Assembly: GCF_006636215.1 (NCBI RefSeq)
Contig: NZ_VIFM01000064.1
Location: 1 to 47,733, forward strand
DNA length: 47,733 nt
Direction of reading: 5' to 3'
From: Myxococcus llanfairpwllgwyngyllgogerychwyrndrobwllllantysiliogogogochensis
GTDB taxonomy: Bacteria > Myxococcota > Myxococcia > Myxococcales > Myxococcaceae
Shown here in pieces: positions 18,685 through 27,038 of this stretch (positions are counted from its first letter, which is position 1; each line of letters begins with the position of its first letter). The notes beneath the pieces are model-generated. The model was given only the letters and a program-made list of their open reading frames with translations, did not search any database and had not been told where the DNA came from. The position numbers and the translations under genes are program-made.

Positions 18685-19422
18685 ATGTCGGCGCAATATG
18701 ACGAGATTGGAGAGAAGGTCGCGGACTGGGATGTGCTGCCGGTGCGCTCGGAGTACATCGAGGGGCACTCCTTCTTCAAAGCGCTCGGCTCGGTGGCCGA
18801 ACGGACCGTCCTGGACCTGGCCTGTGGCGACGGCCTGTACACGCGGCAGCTCAAGGCGCGAGGCGCCCGCCGGGCGGTCGGCGTCGACATCTCCGAGGAG
18901 ATGATTCGCGTCGCGAGGCGACAGGAAGCCCAACACCCCGTGGGCATCGAGTACCACGTGTCGGACGTCGCCGACCTGGCGCCCCTGGGCACGTTCGATG
19001 TCGTGACGGCCATCTACCTACTGCACTACGCGCACTCGCCCGAGCACATGCTGCGGATGTGCCGGAACATCCATGCCCACCTGAAACCCGGGGGCAGCTT
19101 CGTCACGTACTCGTTCAACCCCGAGTTCAGCGCCAAGGGCCCCAACAGCACGCGGTATGGCATCACGATGTTGGATTTCCCGGGGTCCCCTCGGGAGGGA
19201 CAGATGCTCTCCGCGGAGCTGCACACGAAGACGCCCTTCACCATCCACTTCTCCTACTGGAGCCGGGCCACGTACGAGCAGGCGCTTCGAGATGCGGGCT
19301 TTCACACCCTCACCTGGATGCGTCCCGAGTGTTCCCCTGAGGGAATCGCCCGATATGGCCGGGAATTCTGGCAGGACTACCTGGATAACCCGCACGCGGT
19401 GGCGCTGCGCTGCGAGCGGTGA
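18685..19422 (+). CDS. Class I SAM-dependent methyltransferase
   Basis: A 245-residue methyltransferase. Motif I is VLDLACGDGLYTRQL (about residues 38-52), motif II is VGVDISEEMI, and the FDVVTAIYLLHYAHSPEHM and LKPGGSFVTYSF segments follow. The closest pattern is the Methyltransf_25/ToxA-like group that acts on small molecules. The substrate is unknown. The ATG at 18685 with an AAAGG site upstream was chosen. The frame is open as far back as 17494 but that part is antisense to the secreted protein gene. It is followed 77 bases after its stop by a lipoprotein gene on the same strand. Confidence 0.88.
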   Translation: MSAQYDEIGEKVADWDVLPVRSEYIEGHSFFKALGSVAERTVLDLACGDGLYTRQLKARGARRAVGVDISEEMIRVARRQEAQHPVGIEYHVSDVADLAPLGTFDVVTAIYLLHYAHSPEHMLRMCRNIHAHLKPGGSFVTYSFNPEFSAKGPNSTRYGITMLDFPGSPREGQMLSAELHTKTPFTIHFSYWSRATYEQALRDAGFHTLTWMRPECSPEGIARYGREFWQDYLDNPHAVALRCER

Positions 19423-19499
19423 GCCGCGTGAAGACACCTCGACTGCGTGGGGCCCACGGTGTGATGGTGGCGGCCCCCTCGTCCCGCTCCTGGAGCTTC

Positions 19500-20024
19500 A
19501 TGAATCGCCTCTGCCTCACAGCCCTGCTCACCCTGTTCGTCGGCGCATGTACCTCTGGAGGGCGCGACAAGCTGAACGCCGAAGAGTACATGGATGCGAG
19601 CGTCTCCATGTGGAACACCATGACGTCGACGTCGGAGCCCTGGCTGAACGGCAAGCGCGCCGAGGGGTTCTCCAAGGACATCCAGGGCCGCAAGAACCTG
19701 GGCCGATACAAGACAGAGCTGGGCAAGCTCCACCAGCTGGTGTCGAGCCACCTGGCGGCCACGCAGAAGTATCCCATCCCCGAGGATGCCACCGAGTTGC
19801 ACGCCCGGTTGATTGCCTATCTGAACAGCCACATCGCGTTCTTCGCGACGATGCAGCAGATCGCCGCCCTGCCAGATGGCTTCACCGACGCGCAGATTGA
19901 ACCGCTGGGCGCGGAGCTGGACCGACGGGCCCTGGAGATCTCCACGCTGATGGATGAGCTCGACCAGGCGCAGAAGGACTATGCGAAGAAGCACGGCATC
20001 CGGCTGAACGAAGTCAGCCACTGA
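19500..20024 (+). CDS. Hypothetical helical lipoprotein
   Basis: A 174-residue lipoprotein. From the ATG at 19500 (GGAG upstream) it has a short signal and lipobox VGACTSG. The mature part is predicted mostly helical, with heptad-like stretches (LGKLHQLVSSHLAATQK, LDRRALEISTLMDELDQAQKDYAKKHG). No family recognised. The longer frame from 19419 overlaps the methyltransferase stop but puts the signal peptide inside the protein, so it is rejected. A hairpin terminator follows. Confidence 0.8.
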   Translation: MNRLCLTALLTLFVGACTSGGRDKLNAEEYMDASVSMWNTMTSTSEPWLNGKRAEGFSKDIQGRKNLGRYKTELGKLHQLVSSHLAATQKYPIPEDATELHARLIAYLNSHIAFFATMQQIAALPDGFTDAQIEPLGAELDRRALEISTLMDELDQAQKDYAKKHGIRLNEVSH

Positions 20025-20035
20025 CGGGGGTGCGT

Positions 20036-20070
20036 CGAGGAGCCCCGCCCGGACAGGACGGGACTCCTCG
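20036..20070 (+). terminator. Hairpin terminator candidate
   Basis: A CGAGGAG arm pairs with CTCCTCG, extended inward by CCCG/CGGG and CC/GG with two C-A mismatches. It lies 12 bases after the lipoprotein stop, without a T-run. Confidence 0.5.
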
Positions 20071-20201
20071 CGCGGTCGTCAACTTGGAAGGCGGCCCCCT
20101 ACATCCCTGCTCGTCGTCATGGGATACATCGACGAGGACGGCCGGGCGCGCTCGCCTCCAAGAAGAACCTCTATTGAGCGGAGCCCCTGCCCGTCATCCG
20201 C

Positions 20202-20846
20202 TCAGAAGCGGCCGGACAGCCCCAGGAACTTGTGGTCGCGCGTCAGCGTCAGGGACGGTGCCAGGCTGACGGCGGGCTCGGGCGGGGCAGGAGCGTTCGA
20301 GGCGTGTGACACCTCGTAGCTCACGACGGCGCCCACCAGACAGAAGGCGGTGATGACCCCGGCCCGGGCCTCGTCGTACTTGAGGAACAGCGAGGCCACC
20401 ACGCCCGCTGCCGCCGCCACGCCCGTCCCCAGGTAGGTCTCCTCCAAGGTCCCCCTGCCGCCCGCGATGCGCGCTCCCCACCAGACGCCCAGCGGGGCCC
20501 CCAGCGAGGCGCCTACGAGGGCGCCGTAAATCACTTCCGTCGACCCCGTCGTTGGACCGCCTGTCGCCTCGCGAAACAAGGCCCCGACATACGCGCCCGT
20601 GAATGCCAGGGACGCGGAGGTCAGCGACATGGCCACGACCTCCAACGGGAGGCGCACCACGGGGTGCGCGGGCTCTCGTACCGGTGGCTCATCGAGCAAG
20701 CGGAGGGCCTTGCGTGGCTGCATTCCCGGAAGCGGTTCGTCCACGGCGCCCTCCCCTGTCTGCGCGAGGCAGACGCCAGGAAGAAGCACCCAGCAGGAGA
20801 GCCACAGGGAACACGTCCACGCGAGTCGAGCCGTCAGCACATTCAT
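20202..20846 (-). CDS. Hypothetical exported Gly-rich membrane protein
   Basis: A 214-residue protein. The ATG at 20846 opens a clear signal peptide (MNVLTARLAWTCSLWLSCWVLLPGVCLA) followed by an acidic, Pro-rich stretch. Two or three Gly/Ala-rich hydrophobic segments follow (LTSASLAFTGAYVGALF, YGALVGASLGAPLGVWWGARIAGG, GTGVAAAAGVVASLFLKY). They could be glycine-zipper helices or outer-membrane strands. The end LAPSLTLTRDHKFLGLSGRF, with terminal Phe, is compatible with an outer-membrane location. No family is recognised. The extra 113 residues available upstream have no conserved character and are left out. Confidence 0.7.
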   Translation of the reverse strand: MNVLTARLAWTCSLWLSCWVLLPGVCLAQTGEGAVDEPLPGMQPRKALRLLDEPPVREPAHPVVRLPLEVVAMSLTSASLAFTGAYVGALFREATGGPTTGSTEVIYGALVGASLGAPLGVWWGARIAGGRGTLEETYLGTGVAAAAGVVASLFLKYDEARAGVITAFCLVGAVVSYEVSHASNAPAPPEPAVSLAPSLTLTRDHKFLGLSGRF

Positions 20847-20988
20847 GGCCGCCGCGGGCTGCAAGGCAGGGACCTCTCCGGCTGTTTCACGGCGCTCCCA
20901 GGAGAGCGCGGGCGCCCCCGCGCGCGCCGTGTGCGCAATCCACTGCACAACGGGCGCCCTGGTGTGCAGCCGACTGCTCAAGCCCCTG

Positions 20989-21303
20989 TCACTTCGACGG
21001 GCGGACGTCGCGACGGACACCTCGCCCACGCACCGGAGCACGCCGGTTCGCGCGGCGACGAAATGCTCGCCACAGGAGCCAGACCGCCACGACGGCGACC
21101 ACCGCCGCCAACAACACCGGCCAGAAGACCTCCAGCATGAGGAGCAGGAGCACCGGATACGAATACATATCCAGGTCGCCATCATCCGCGTGAGCGGGCA
21201 AGGCCATCAGCACCGCGGTGAGACATCCGACGACAAGGGCTCCATTCAAGTTTCGCGACAGAGCCCTGGCGCAGGCCTCTCTCGCATGGGTGACACGTCG
21301 CAT
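20989..21303 (-). CDS. Small exported membrane protein
   Basis: A 104-residue protein. From the ATG at 21303 (GGGAG site upstream) it has a signal-like stretch LNGALVVGCLTAVLMALPAHA. An acidic loop DDGDLDMY follows, then one strong membrane helix (VLLLLMLEVFWPVLLAAVVAVVAVWLLW) and a very Arg-rich cytoplasmic tail. No family is recognised. It precedes the Gly-rich protein on the same strand by 142 bases and is divergent from the protease lipoprotein gene. Confidence 0.65.
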   Translation of the reverse strand: MRRVTHAREACARALSRNLNGALVVGCLTAVLMALPAHADDGDLDMYSYPVLLLLMLEVFWPVLLAAVVAVVAVWLLWRAFRRRANRRAPVRGRGVRRDVRPSK

Positions 21304-21475
21304 TACCGCTCCCGGCTGGAGATTGCCCCTGGGTCCGTGGGGCCACGTCGTGCGGATGTTTCCATGGCTTTCCAAGAAGCCTAGAGTCCACCCGAATCAA
21401 GACGCGAGGGAAGAACGCAATGTTCCAGAGGGCGGCGGTTGCCGGGCGATGATGCGTGAGCCCTGGGGTCCATTC

Positions 21476-22219
21476 ATGACGCGGTGGTGCGCACGCCTCT
21501 CGGGCAGCGTGGTCCTGGGCCTGTCCGCCTGCGGAGGAACTCCCGCGCCCGTGGTGCCCGCGGTCTGCGAGCAGCCCACGCCGGCGAAGGTGAGCAGCTT
21601 CGCGCAGTGCGGTCCGAGCCTCGACTTCACCCCCATCAACAGCTACCGGGGCGAGTTCGCCGACCTCCAGGACGCGGAGGACGCTGTCGTCATGATCAAC
21701 GGAGGCTGTACCGGAACGTTGATTGAAGCGCTCGCGGGGCCCGTGGTCCTCACCGCGGGGCACTGCGTCGGACTCGGGGACCGTTCGTTTGTCGTCTTCA
21801 ACTTCGAGGACGAGCCCGACGGCGACCCGCTGATGACCGATGGCACCGTCATCGAGCAGGCGCTCGAACCCGACTACGCGCTCATCCAGCTCGATGTGCT
21901 TCCCCAGGTCGCCCCGCTCAAGCTGACGACGCGGGCCAGCGAGCGGCTGGCCATCATTCAGCACCCCCGGGGCCGCCGGAAGGTCATCGCCGAGGGCAGG
22001 TACGTGGACTCGTGCAACCAGCTTGTCTACTACTCGGACCTGGATACTCTGGTCGGCAGCTCGGGAGCGGGCGTGCTCAACCGTCAAGGCCACGTGCTGG
22101 GCATCCACACCGACGGCGACTGCGACGCGAAAGACAGCAGCACCAACAGGGGCTGGACGGCGGAAGTGATTGTCGAAGCGTCCCCGCATCTGCAAGCCGC
22201 CGACATCGCCGACCGCTGA
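21476..22219 (+). CDS. Trypsin-like serine protease lipoprotein
   Basis: A 247-residue chymotrypsin-fold protease. The triad is visible: His96 in VVLTAGHC, Asp133 in PDYALIQL, and Ser196 in VGSSGAGVLN. The serine motif G-S-S-G-A-G is closer to V8/glutamyl-type proteases than to the GDSGG of trypsin. The ATG at 21476 gives the short signal MTRWCARLSGSVVLGLSAC with Cys19 as lipobox Cys, so the enzyme is probably tethered in the envelope or on the surface. ATGs at 21449 and 21452 are alternatives. Cys residues at 31, 45, 78, 97 and 180 could form disulfides. It is convergent with nothing and is followed on the same strand by the LVIVD lipoprotein 120 bases on. Confidence 0.88.
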   Translation: MTRWCARLSGSVVLGLSACGGTPAPVVPAVCEQPTPAKVSSFAQCGPSLDFTPINSYRGEFADLQDAEDAVVMINGGCTGTLIEALAGPVVLTAGHCVGLGDRSFVVFNFEDEPDGDPLMTDGTVIEQALEPDYALIQLDVLPQVAPLKLTTRASERLAIIQHPRGRRKVIAEGRYVDSCNQLVYYSDLDTLVGSSGAGVLNRQGHVLGIHTDGDCDAKDSSTNRGWTAEVIVEASPHLQAADIADR

Positions 22220-22299
22220 GCGCGGCGGGTACCCCTCACTGCGCAAGTATTCCAGCGGGGGGTGAGGGATTCGCGGACCCGGAATGGTCTGAAGGGAGA

Positions 22300-22318
22300 C
22301 CCCGCGAATTTCGCGGGG
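22300..22318 (+). promoter_or_regulatory. Perfect GC hairpin just upstream of LVIVD lipoprotein gene
   Basis: CCCCGCGA pairs with TCGCGGGG around ATT. It ends about 10 bases before the AAAGG ribosome-binding site and 81 bases after the protease stop. It may be a terminator for the protease gene or a 5'-leader stem. No T-run follows. Confidence 0.45.
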
Positions 22319-22339
22319 CGCTCACCTGGAAAGGTCCTC

Positions 22340-23944
22340 ATGACAGTCCCCCTCCGCTTGCTCCGGGCGCCGTTGGCCATCCTGCTCCTCCAGTGCCTCT
22401 CCGGCTGCGAGGACTCCCCCTCCCCGTCTCCCCCTGACGCGGGCCCCTATGTCTGGGATGGCACCTACACCGAGCTCGAGGAGCGCGGAGACTGGGTGGA
22501 CCGGGGACCCCTCTCGCCGTGCTCCTCCAGCGCCGTCTACGCGCAGGAAGGCGCCTGTGATGACCTGTCGCACTTCGACCTGTCGCAATGCGATGCACAG
22601 GCCCTCTCCGCCGTTCCCAAGGAGGGCATCTACCTGTCCGACGGCCGTGGCGAACGGCACTACGAGGATGGCGGCGTGCGCATCAGCAGCGTCCCCATCG
22701 GCTTCCTGCTCCGGGAAGACGGCGGAACGATGTACGACGAGCCCCTCCGTCTCAAGGACACGGGGGATGGACGCTTCTCCATCATCGGCGGCCTGACTCG
22801 CAATGACCTCACCGTCGCCATGGTGGGATGCAAGACGCCCGCGCCCAACATCATCACCGGCTGCTTCACCTACTGCCGCCGGGGACGACTCACCCTCAAG
22901 GGCACCTTCGAGGCGAACCGCGTCGCGCTGTCGACCGGAGAGCCGGAGTCCTCGGGCAACCTCGAGCTGGTCGCCGAGCGCCACGTCCCGGTGGGAATGC
23001 CCGCGGATATCTACGTCGCCAAGGGCCACGCCTACGTCGTCTCCATACCAAACCGCGGACAGGCCGGCGGCCTCACCGTCATCGACGTGAGGGACCCCAC
23101 TCGGCCTGTCCTCACGACGTCCATCAGCCTGCCCGAGGACAACTCCTGGAACGGTGTCTGGGCCAAGGGCGACGCCCTCTACGTGGCCAGCAACGACGTG
23201 GGGCCGCTCATCTACGACATCTCCAACCCCGCCCTTCCCACCTTCGTGAAGAGCCTGCCGACGGGAGACTTCGGCGCGCACACGGTGCTCGTCGACAATG
23301 ACCGGCTCTACGCCATGGTCCCCAATACCGGCACCCATGTCTACGACCTGACCGAGCCGCTCAATCCCATCCTGCGCACCATCATCTCCCTGCCCGAGGA
23401 CGCCGAACTGGGAGGGCCTCACGACGCCTTCGCGTATGAGAACCGCCTGTACATCAGCAATTCCTTCGGCGGCTACTCGGTGATGGACGTCACGAACCTG
23501 GACAACGTGAGCCGCCTGGGCCGCTACGAGCGCTTTGGCTACGACTACGCGCACCACAGCGCGGTGGGCACCTTCGCCGGAAAGACCATCGCCTTCGAAG
23601 GGGGCGAATTCAACGCCTCCCACGTGCGGGTGCTGGACGTCACCGAGCCCTCCCGCATCGTGAAGATTGGCGAGTTCCGCATGCGCAACGTCACGTCCAT
23701 GCACAACCTCATCCTGCGCGGCAACCTGCTCTATGTGGCGTGGTACCACGAAGGGCTGCGCGTGCTGGACGTGTCCAATCCCACCAGGCCCCGACAGGTG
23801 GCGCACCACCACACCTTCCGCGAGAGCGACCCCCTCCGGGGCGACGGCATCTTCGAGGGCGCCTTCGGCGTTCGCATCCCCGGTGACGGCTACGTGTATC
23901 TCGTCGACTCGTCGCGAGGACTGCTCATCTTCAACGAGCTGTGA
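22340..23944 (+). CDS. LVIVD-repeat lipoprotein
   Basis: A 534-residue lipoprotein. The ATG at 22340 has AAAGG upstream and a lipobox LSGC (MTVPLRLLRAPLAILLLQCLSGC). Residues about 25-215 form a Cys-containing N-terminal domain. Residues about 220-530 carry LVIVD-type beta-propeller repeats, recognisable by successive ...VYVVSIPN..GLTVIDVRDPTRPVL, LYVASNDVGPLIYDISNPALPTFV, LYAMVPNTGTHVYDLTEPLNPIL, LYISNSFGGYSVMDVTNLDNV, HVRVLDVTEPSRIV and LYVAWYHEGLRVLDVSNPTRPR units. Such propellers act as surface binding or scaffold modules. No catalytic residues are evident and the ligand is unknown. A very strong terminator follows. Confidence 0.88.
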   Translation: MTVPLRLLRAPLAILLLQCLSGCEDSPSPSPPDAGPYVWDGTYTELEERGDWVDRGPLSPCSSSAVYAQEGACDDLSHFDLSQCDAQALSAVPKEGIYLSDGRGERHYEDGGVRISSVPIGFLLREDGGTMYDEPLRLKDTGDGRFSIIGGLTRNDLTVAMVGCKTPAPNIITGCFTYCRRGRLTLKGTFEANRVALSTGEPESSGNLELVAERHVPVGMPADIYVAKGHAYVVSIPNRGQAGGLTVIDVRDPTRPVLTTSISLPEDNSWNGVWAKGDALYVASNDVGPLIYDISNPALPTFVKSLPTGDFGAHTVLVDNDRLYAMVPNTGTHVYDLTEPLNPILRTIISLPEDAELGGPHDAFAYENRLYISNSFGGYSVMDVTNLDNVSRLGRYERFGYDYAHHSAVGTFAGKTIAFEGGEFNASHVRVLDVTEPSRIVKIGEFRMRNVTSMHNLILRGNLLYVAWYHEGLRVLDVSNPTRPRQVAHHHTFRESDPLRGDGIFEGAFGVRIPGDGYVYLVDSSRGLLIFNEL

Positions 23945-23951
23945 GGGCCGA

Positions 23952-23995
23952 GGGAGCGTCACGCCCGGACATGTGCAATGTCCGGGCTGACGCTC
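23952..23995. terminator. Long-stem bidirectional terminator
   Basis: GGAGCGTCA-C-GCCCGGACAT pairs with ATGTCCGGGC-TGACGCTCC, a 19-bp stem with a single bulged C and a five-base loop. It sits between the convergent LVIVD lipoprotein and oxidoreductase genes. Confidence 0.75.
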
Positions 23996-24002
23996 CTGGG
24001 GC

Positions 24003-24908
24003 TCAGTTGACGAGCAGCACCTTGCCCGCGCCACCCTTCTCGGCGTGCTTCTGGGCATCCTTCGCGGCGTCCATGGGGAATGTCTTGCCAATGGGGATGC
24101 GCAGCTCTCCCTTGGCCACGCTCTCGCCAAGCTGCGCGAGCCGGCGTCCGTCCGGGTGCGAGAAGAAGGTGACCACCTGGAGGCCCTTGTCCCTGGCCCC
24201 CTTCGGCTCCCCTACCACGCTGCCCACGAGTCCGCCGCGCTTCACCTTGTCCAGCACCGCCGCCACGGCCTCGCCCCCTACCGTGTCCGCCACGGCGTCC
24301 AGCGTGGGCAGCTTCGCGACGTCCTTCGGATCATCCAGCGCGACGACTCCGTCCGCGCCGAGCTTCCTCGCCTCCTCCACCTGCCGGGCCCGCACGCCGG
24401 CCCAGACCTTCACCCCACGCGCCTTCGCCGCGAACAGGGCCGCGCGCCCCACCGCGCCCAGCGCACCGGTGATGAGCACCGTGTCTCCCTGGACAGGCTT
24501 CATCTGCTCTTCAATCAGCTGCACGCCCGTCAGCGTCACCAGCGGCAGCGCGGCCGCGTCTTTCAGCTCCAGCGAGTCAGGCACCTTGGCCCATACGTCG
24601 GACGGAGCGACCACCGTCTGCGCATAGCCCGCGGACACCAGGCCCATCACCCGGTCGCCGCGCTTGAAGCCCTCCACGCCTTGCCCCACCTCGATGACCT
24701 CACCGGACACATCCCGCCCCAGGATGGTGGGAAGCGTCAGCGGCATGTACTCCCTCATGTCGCCTCGGCGAATCTTCCAATCCACCGGGTTGATGCTCGC
24801 GGCGGTGACGCGGACCTTCACGTCTCCCGGCCCCACCTTCGGCTCGGGCATCTCCGACACGACGAGGTTGTCCACGTCTCCATAGGCCTTCAGCACGACG
24901 GCTTTCAT
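24003..24908 (-). CDS. NADP-dependent oxidoreductase, zinc-independent ADH/quinone reductase type
   Basis: A 301-residue MDR-superfamily enzyme. The GroES-like N-terminal part begins MKAVVLKAYGDVDNLVVSEMPEPKVGPGDVKVRV and has NPVDWKIRRG and ILGRDVSGEV. The Rossmann part carries VLITGALGAVGRAALFAAKARG. It lacks the Cys/His ligands of zinc alcohol dehydrogenases, so it belongs with quinone oxidoreductase-like members that reduce alpha,beta-unsaturated carbonyls or quinones with NADPH. The ATG at 24908 has GGGAG upstream. It stands alone between the terminator and the GspC-like gene. The substrate is unknown. Confidence 0.92.
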   Translation of the reverse strand: MKAVVLKAYGDVDNLVVSEMPEPKVGPGDVKVRVTAASINPVDWKIRRGDMREYMPLTLPTILGRDVSGEVIEVGQGVEGFKRGDRVMGLVSAGYAQTVVAPSDVWAKVPDSLELKDAAALPLVTLTGVQLIEEQMKPVQGDTVLITGALGAVGRAALFAAKARGVKVWAGVRARQVEEARKLGADGVVALDDPKDVAKLPTLDAVADTVGGEAVAAVLDKVKRGGLVGSVVGEPKGARDKGLQVVTFFSHPDGRRLAQLGESVAKGELRIPIGKTFPMDAAKDAQKHAEKGGAGKVLLVN

Positions 24909-25063
24909 GGGTGTCTCCCGAAATGAAGTGGCACGAAGCGCGCTCCAACGACGGACCAACGATAAGTACCGACGGAGGGAGCGCCATCGTTCGCGGGCGC
25001 CTGCTTCCCTGGCTCCCCTTCATGTGACGGGCGCGTGGTGGCGAGTTCACCGGGCCCCAGGTG

Positions 25064-25933
25064 TCACGGTCGCACGTCGTAGACCTTGCGCAGCGGAAGG
25101 CCACCACGGTCGATGTCGAGTTCCAGGTGCCGGAACTTCTTGAGCAGCATGTACTGCTCCAGCGCCTTCTCCGTGGAATCGAGCGCGACGCCGTTGATGC
25201 GCTGGATGACATCGCCATTCTGGAGGCCCAGCTTCTCGTACACAGAGCCCTGCCGGACGGCGAGGAGCTTGAAGCCCTGGGGCTGCCCCTCCTTGAAGTA
25301 CGGAACGATGCGCGCCTGCGTGAGCGCGGCGCCCTGGGTCCACTGGTCGAGGTCCAGGTACCTGTCAGGCACCTCGTAGGTGTGCTCTCCCACGCGTCGG
25401 ATGTCGCTCCCACGCCCGCCGCCCGCGGACACCGGAGCCCCGGTCGACGGTGGACCCACGGGCCCCTCGCCGTCGATGACCTCCTGCTGTCCTTCCCGGG
25501 TGACGATGATGCGCTCCCGTTCGATGACGATGACCTCCGCGTCCTGGAGCACGTCTCCCACGCGGAGGCTGCGCACGCGCCGGCTGTCCAGGTCCTCCAC
25601 GGACGCGAGCGACCAGAAGGGCTCGCGCGACGTCAGCGTCCCCACGAGTTTCGCGCGCCGCGCGCTTCGCCGGAGCCCGCCGTGGGCGGGAGGCTCAGGC
25701 GAGGGCTTCTCCTTGATGCCGAGCACACGAGCCAGCGACTCGGTGCGGAGCGAGAGGCTTGCCTCCGTGGTGGCGAACCGGATGGGTTTCGCGGGTATTG
25801 AGTCCAACCCCGGGACGGGAACCGCGAACTGGAACTCCGTGACGAGGTGGACGGTGCGCGCGGCCATCAACGCGGCGACGAGGAGGAAGCAACAGCTCAC
25901 CAGCCAGAAGTACTTCTGGAGCAGAGGTCTCAT
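25064..25933 (-). CDS. GspC-like type II secretion protein with PDZ domain (orphan)
   Basis: A 289-residue bitopic membrane protein. The order is a short cytoplasmic tail, a membrane helix at about 9-25 (FWLVSCCFLLVAALMAA), a homology region at about 93-150 (KLVGTLTSREPFWSLASVEDLDSRRVRSLRVGDVL) and a C-terminal PDZ domain at about 205-285 (GFKLLAVRQGSVYEKLGLQNGDVIQRINGVALDSTEKALEQY). This is the architecture of GspC, which links the inner-membrane platform to the secretin GspD. No gspD, E, F or G genes lie nearby, so it either works with a system encoded elsewhere or has its own role. The ATG at 25933 was chosen because it starts just before the membrane helix. Confidence 0.85.
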   Translation of the reverse strand: MRPLLQKYFWLVSCCFLLVAALMAARTVHLVTEFQFAVPVPGLDSIPAKPIRFATTEASLSLRTESLARVLGIKEKPSPEPPAHGGLRRSARRAKLVGTLTSREPFWSLASVEDLDSRRVRSLRVGDVLQDAEVIVIERERIIVTREGQQEVIDGEGPVGPPSTGAPVSAGGGRGSDIRRVGEHTYEVPDRYLDLDQWTQGAALTQARIVPYFKEGQPQGFKLLAVRQGSVYEKLGLQNGDVIQRINGVALDSTEKALEQYMLLKKFRHLELDIDRGGLPLRKVYDVRP

Positions 25934-26147
25934 GGCGCCAGGCCAGAGCAAGCACGGGGCCAGGGAATGGCATACACCGGGCCTCATTCGGGGACACCGC
26001 GCTCCGGGCGAAAGGCACACACGCAGAGGCCTCGCGGGGATGCCTGGATTGTCACGGGTCAGAGGTGTGTCCGAGACAGGCTGTCACGGTGGACGCTGCT
26101 GTCGGCACTGATGTAAGCAGCCGCCCCCCTTCTTCGCGGAGCCGAGC

Positions 26148-26999
26148 ATGTTCATCATCTCTGGAAGTTCGCCGAAACAGCAGGACCTCGGCGAGCAGCG
26201 CGCGCCCTGCCCGGACTGTCAGCAGGAGACGTCCCAGCGGCTGCAGCGTCACTACCGGGTGATTCACGTCTTCTGGTTCCCCCTCTTCTCGCTGGGAACG
26301 AAGTACGTGCGAATCTGCGGGCGCTGCAACCTGCACACGGAGGTGCCGGAGCAACAGGTCGGCCCCGTGCCGGTGGCGCCGCTGCTGCACCGGATGGGCG
26401 GCCTGTTCCCGGTGGCCGCGCTCGGGTTCTGCTGTGTGGGCTTTCCCCTGGTCAACGCGGTGGTCTCTCTCGGCACCGGTGACTCGAGCGGTTCTTCCCA
26501 GCAACAGGAGCAGCGGGCGGGCAGGCAGGGCTTCGACCAGCGCTTCGAGGCCCAGGCCGAGGACCTGGCCGTGGAGACCACGATTCAGTCCGCGTTCGAG
26601 GAGCAGGGCCACCAGTCGGTGACGGTCTCCGCCAGCTCCGCCTCCGTGAAGGAGCACGTCATCCGCGTCGTCTCCGCGCAGACCCCTCGCTTGAAGAAGG
26701 TGAGCGATGGAGACCGCATCCGGATGCTCGAGATGATGGAGGCGGAAGCGGACAAGAGCTTCGCCAACGAGGAGGTCTTCCTGGGCCTGCGGGGCAAGCT
26801 CCTCTGGGGTGGGTATTCCCACCGCGCCCCGGGTGGGAAGTGGAAGCGCGTCGTGGACGGCACCACGTCCAGCCCCATGGTGGATGCCTTCGAGGCGCTC
26901 CTTCAGCGGGAGGCCGCGTTGCCTCCCTCGGCGCCGGATGCGGTGCCAACGCCGGAGCCCACGGCGGCTCCCTCGGTGGTCGACGACACGGCGAGGTGA
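26148..26999 (+). CDS. Zinc-ribbon membrane protein (zinc_ribbon_15-like)
   Basis: A 283-residue protein that opens MFIISGSS, followed by a four-Cys zinc ribbon (Cys21, Cys24, Cys57, Cys60). Between the Cys pairs is the hydrophobic VIHVFWFPLFSLG, the pattern of the zinc-ribbon_15 family. A membrane helix at about 86-109 (LFPVAALGFCCVGFPLVNAVV) is followed by a Gln/Ser-rich linker. A folded C-terminal region from about 125 to 255 contains IQSAFEEQGHQSVTVSASSASVKEHVIRVVSA, and the tail is Pro/Ala-rich. The function is unknown. Divergent from the GspC-like gene across 214 bases, with no recognised site between. Confidence 0.78.
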   Translation: MFIISGSSPKQQDLGEQRAPCPDCQQETSQRLQRHYRVIHVFWFPLFSLGTKYVRICGRCNLHTEVPEQQVGPVPVAPLLHRMGGLFPVAALGFCCVGFPLVNAVVSLGTGDSSGSSQQQEQRAGRQGFDQRFEAQAEDLAVETTIQSAFEEQGHQSVTVSASSASVKEHVIRVVSAQTPRLKKVSDGDRIRMLEMMEAEADKSFANEEVFLGLRGKLLWGGYSHRAPGGKWKRVVDGTTSSPMVDAFEALLQREAALPPSAPDAVPTPEPTAAPSVVDDTAR

Positions 27000-27038
27000 G
27001 CACGCCCCTGGCCCCACCGCCCAGGGCACTCGCGGTGT

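Noticed and set aside
20847..21185. N-terminal extension (about 113 codons) of the Gly-rich membrane protein, with a VVQWIAHT stretch that recalls peptides mis-called from tRNA genes
   Set aside because: No acceptor stem, T-loop or GGTTCGA-like box is present. A clear signal peptide begins at 20846.
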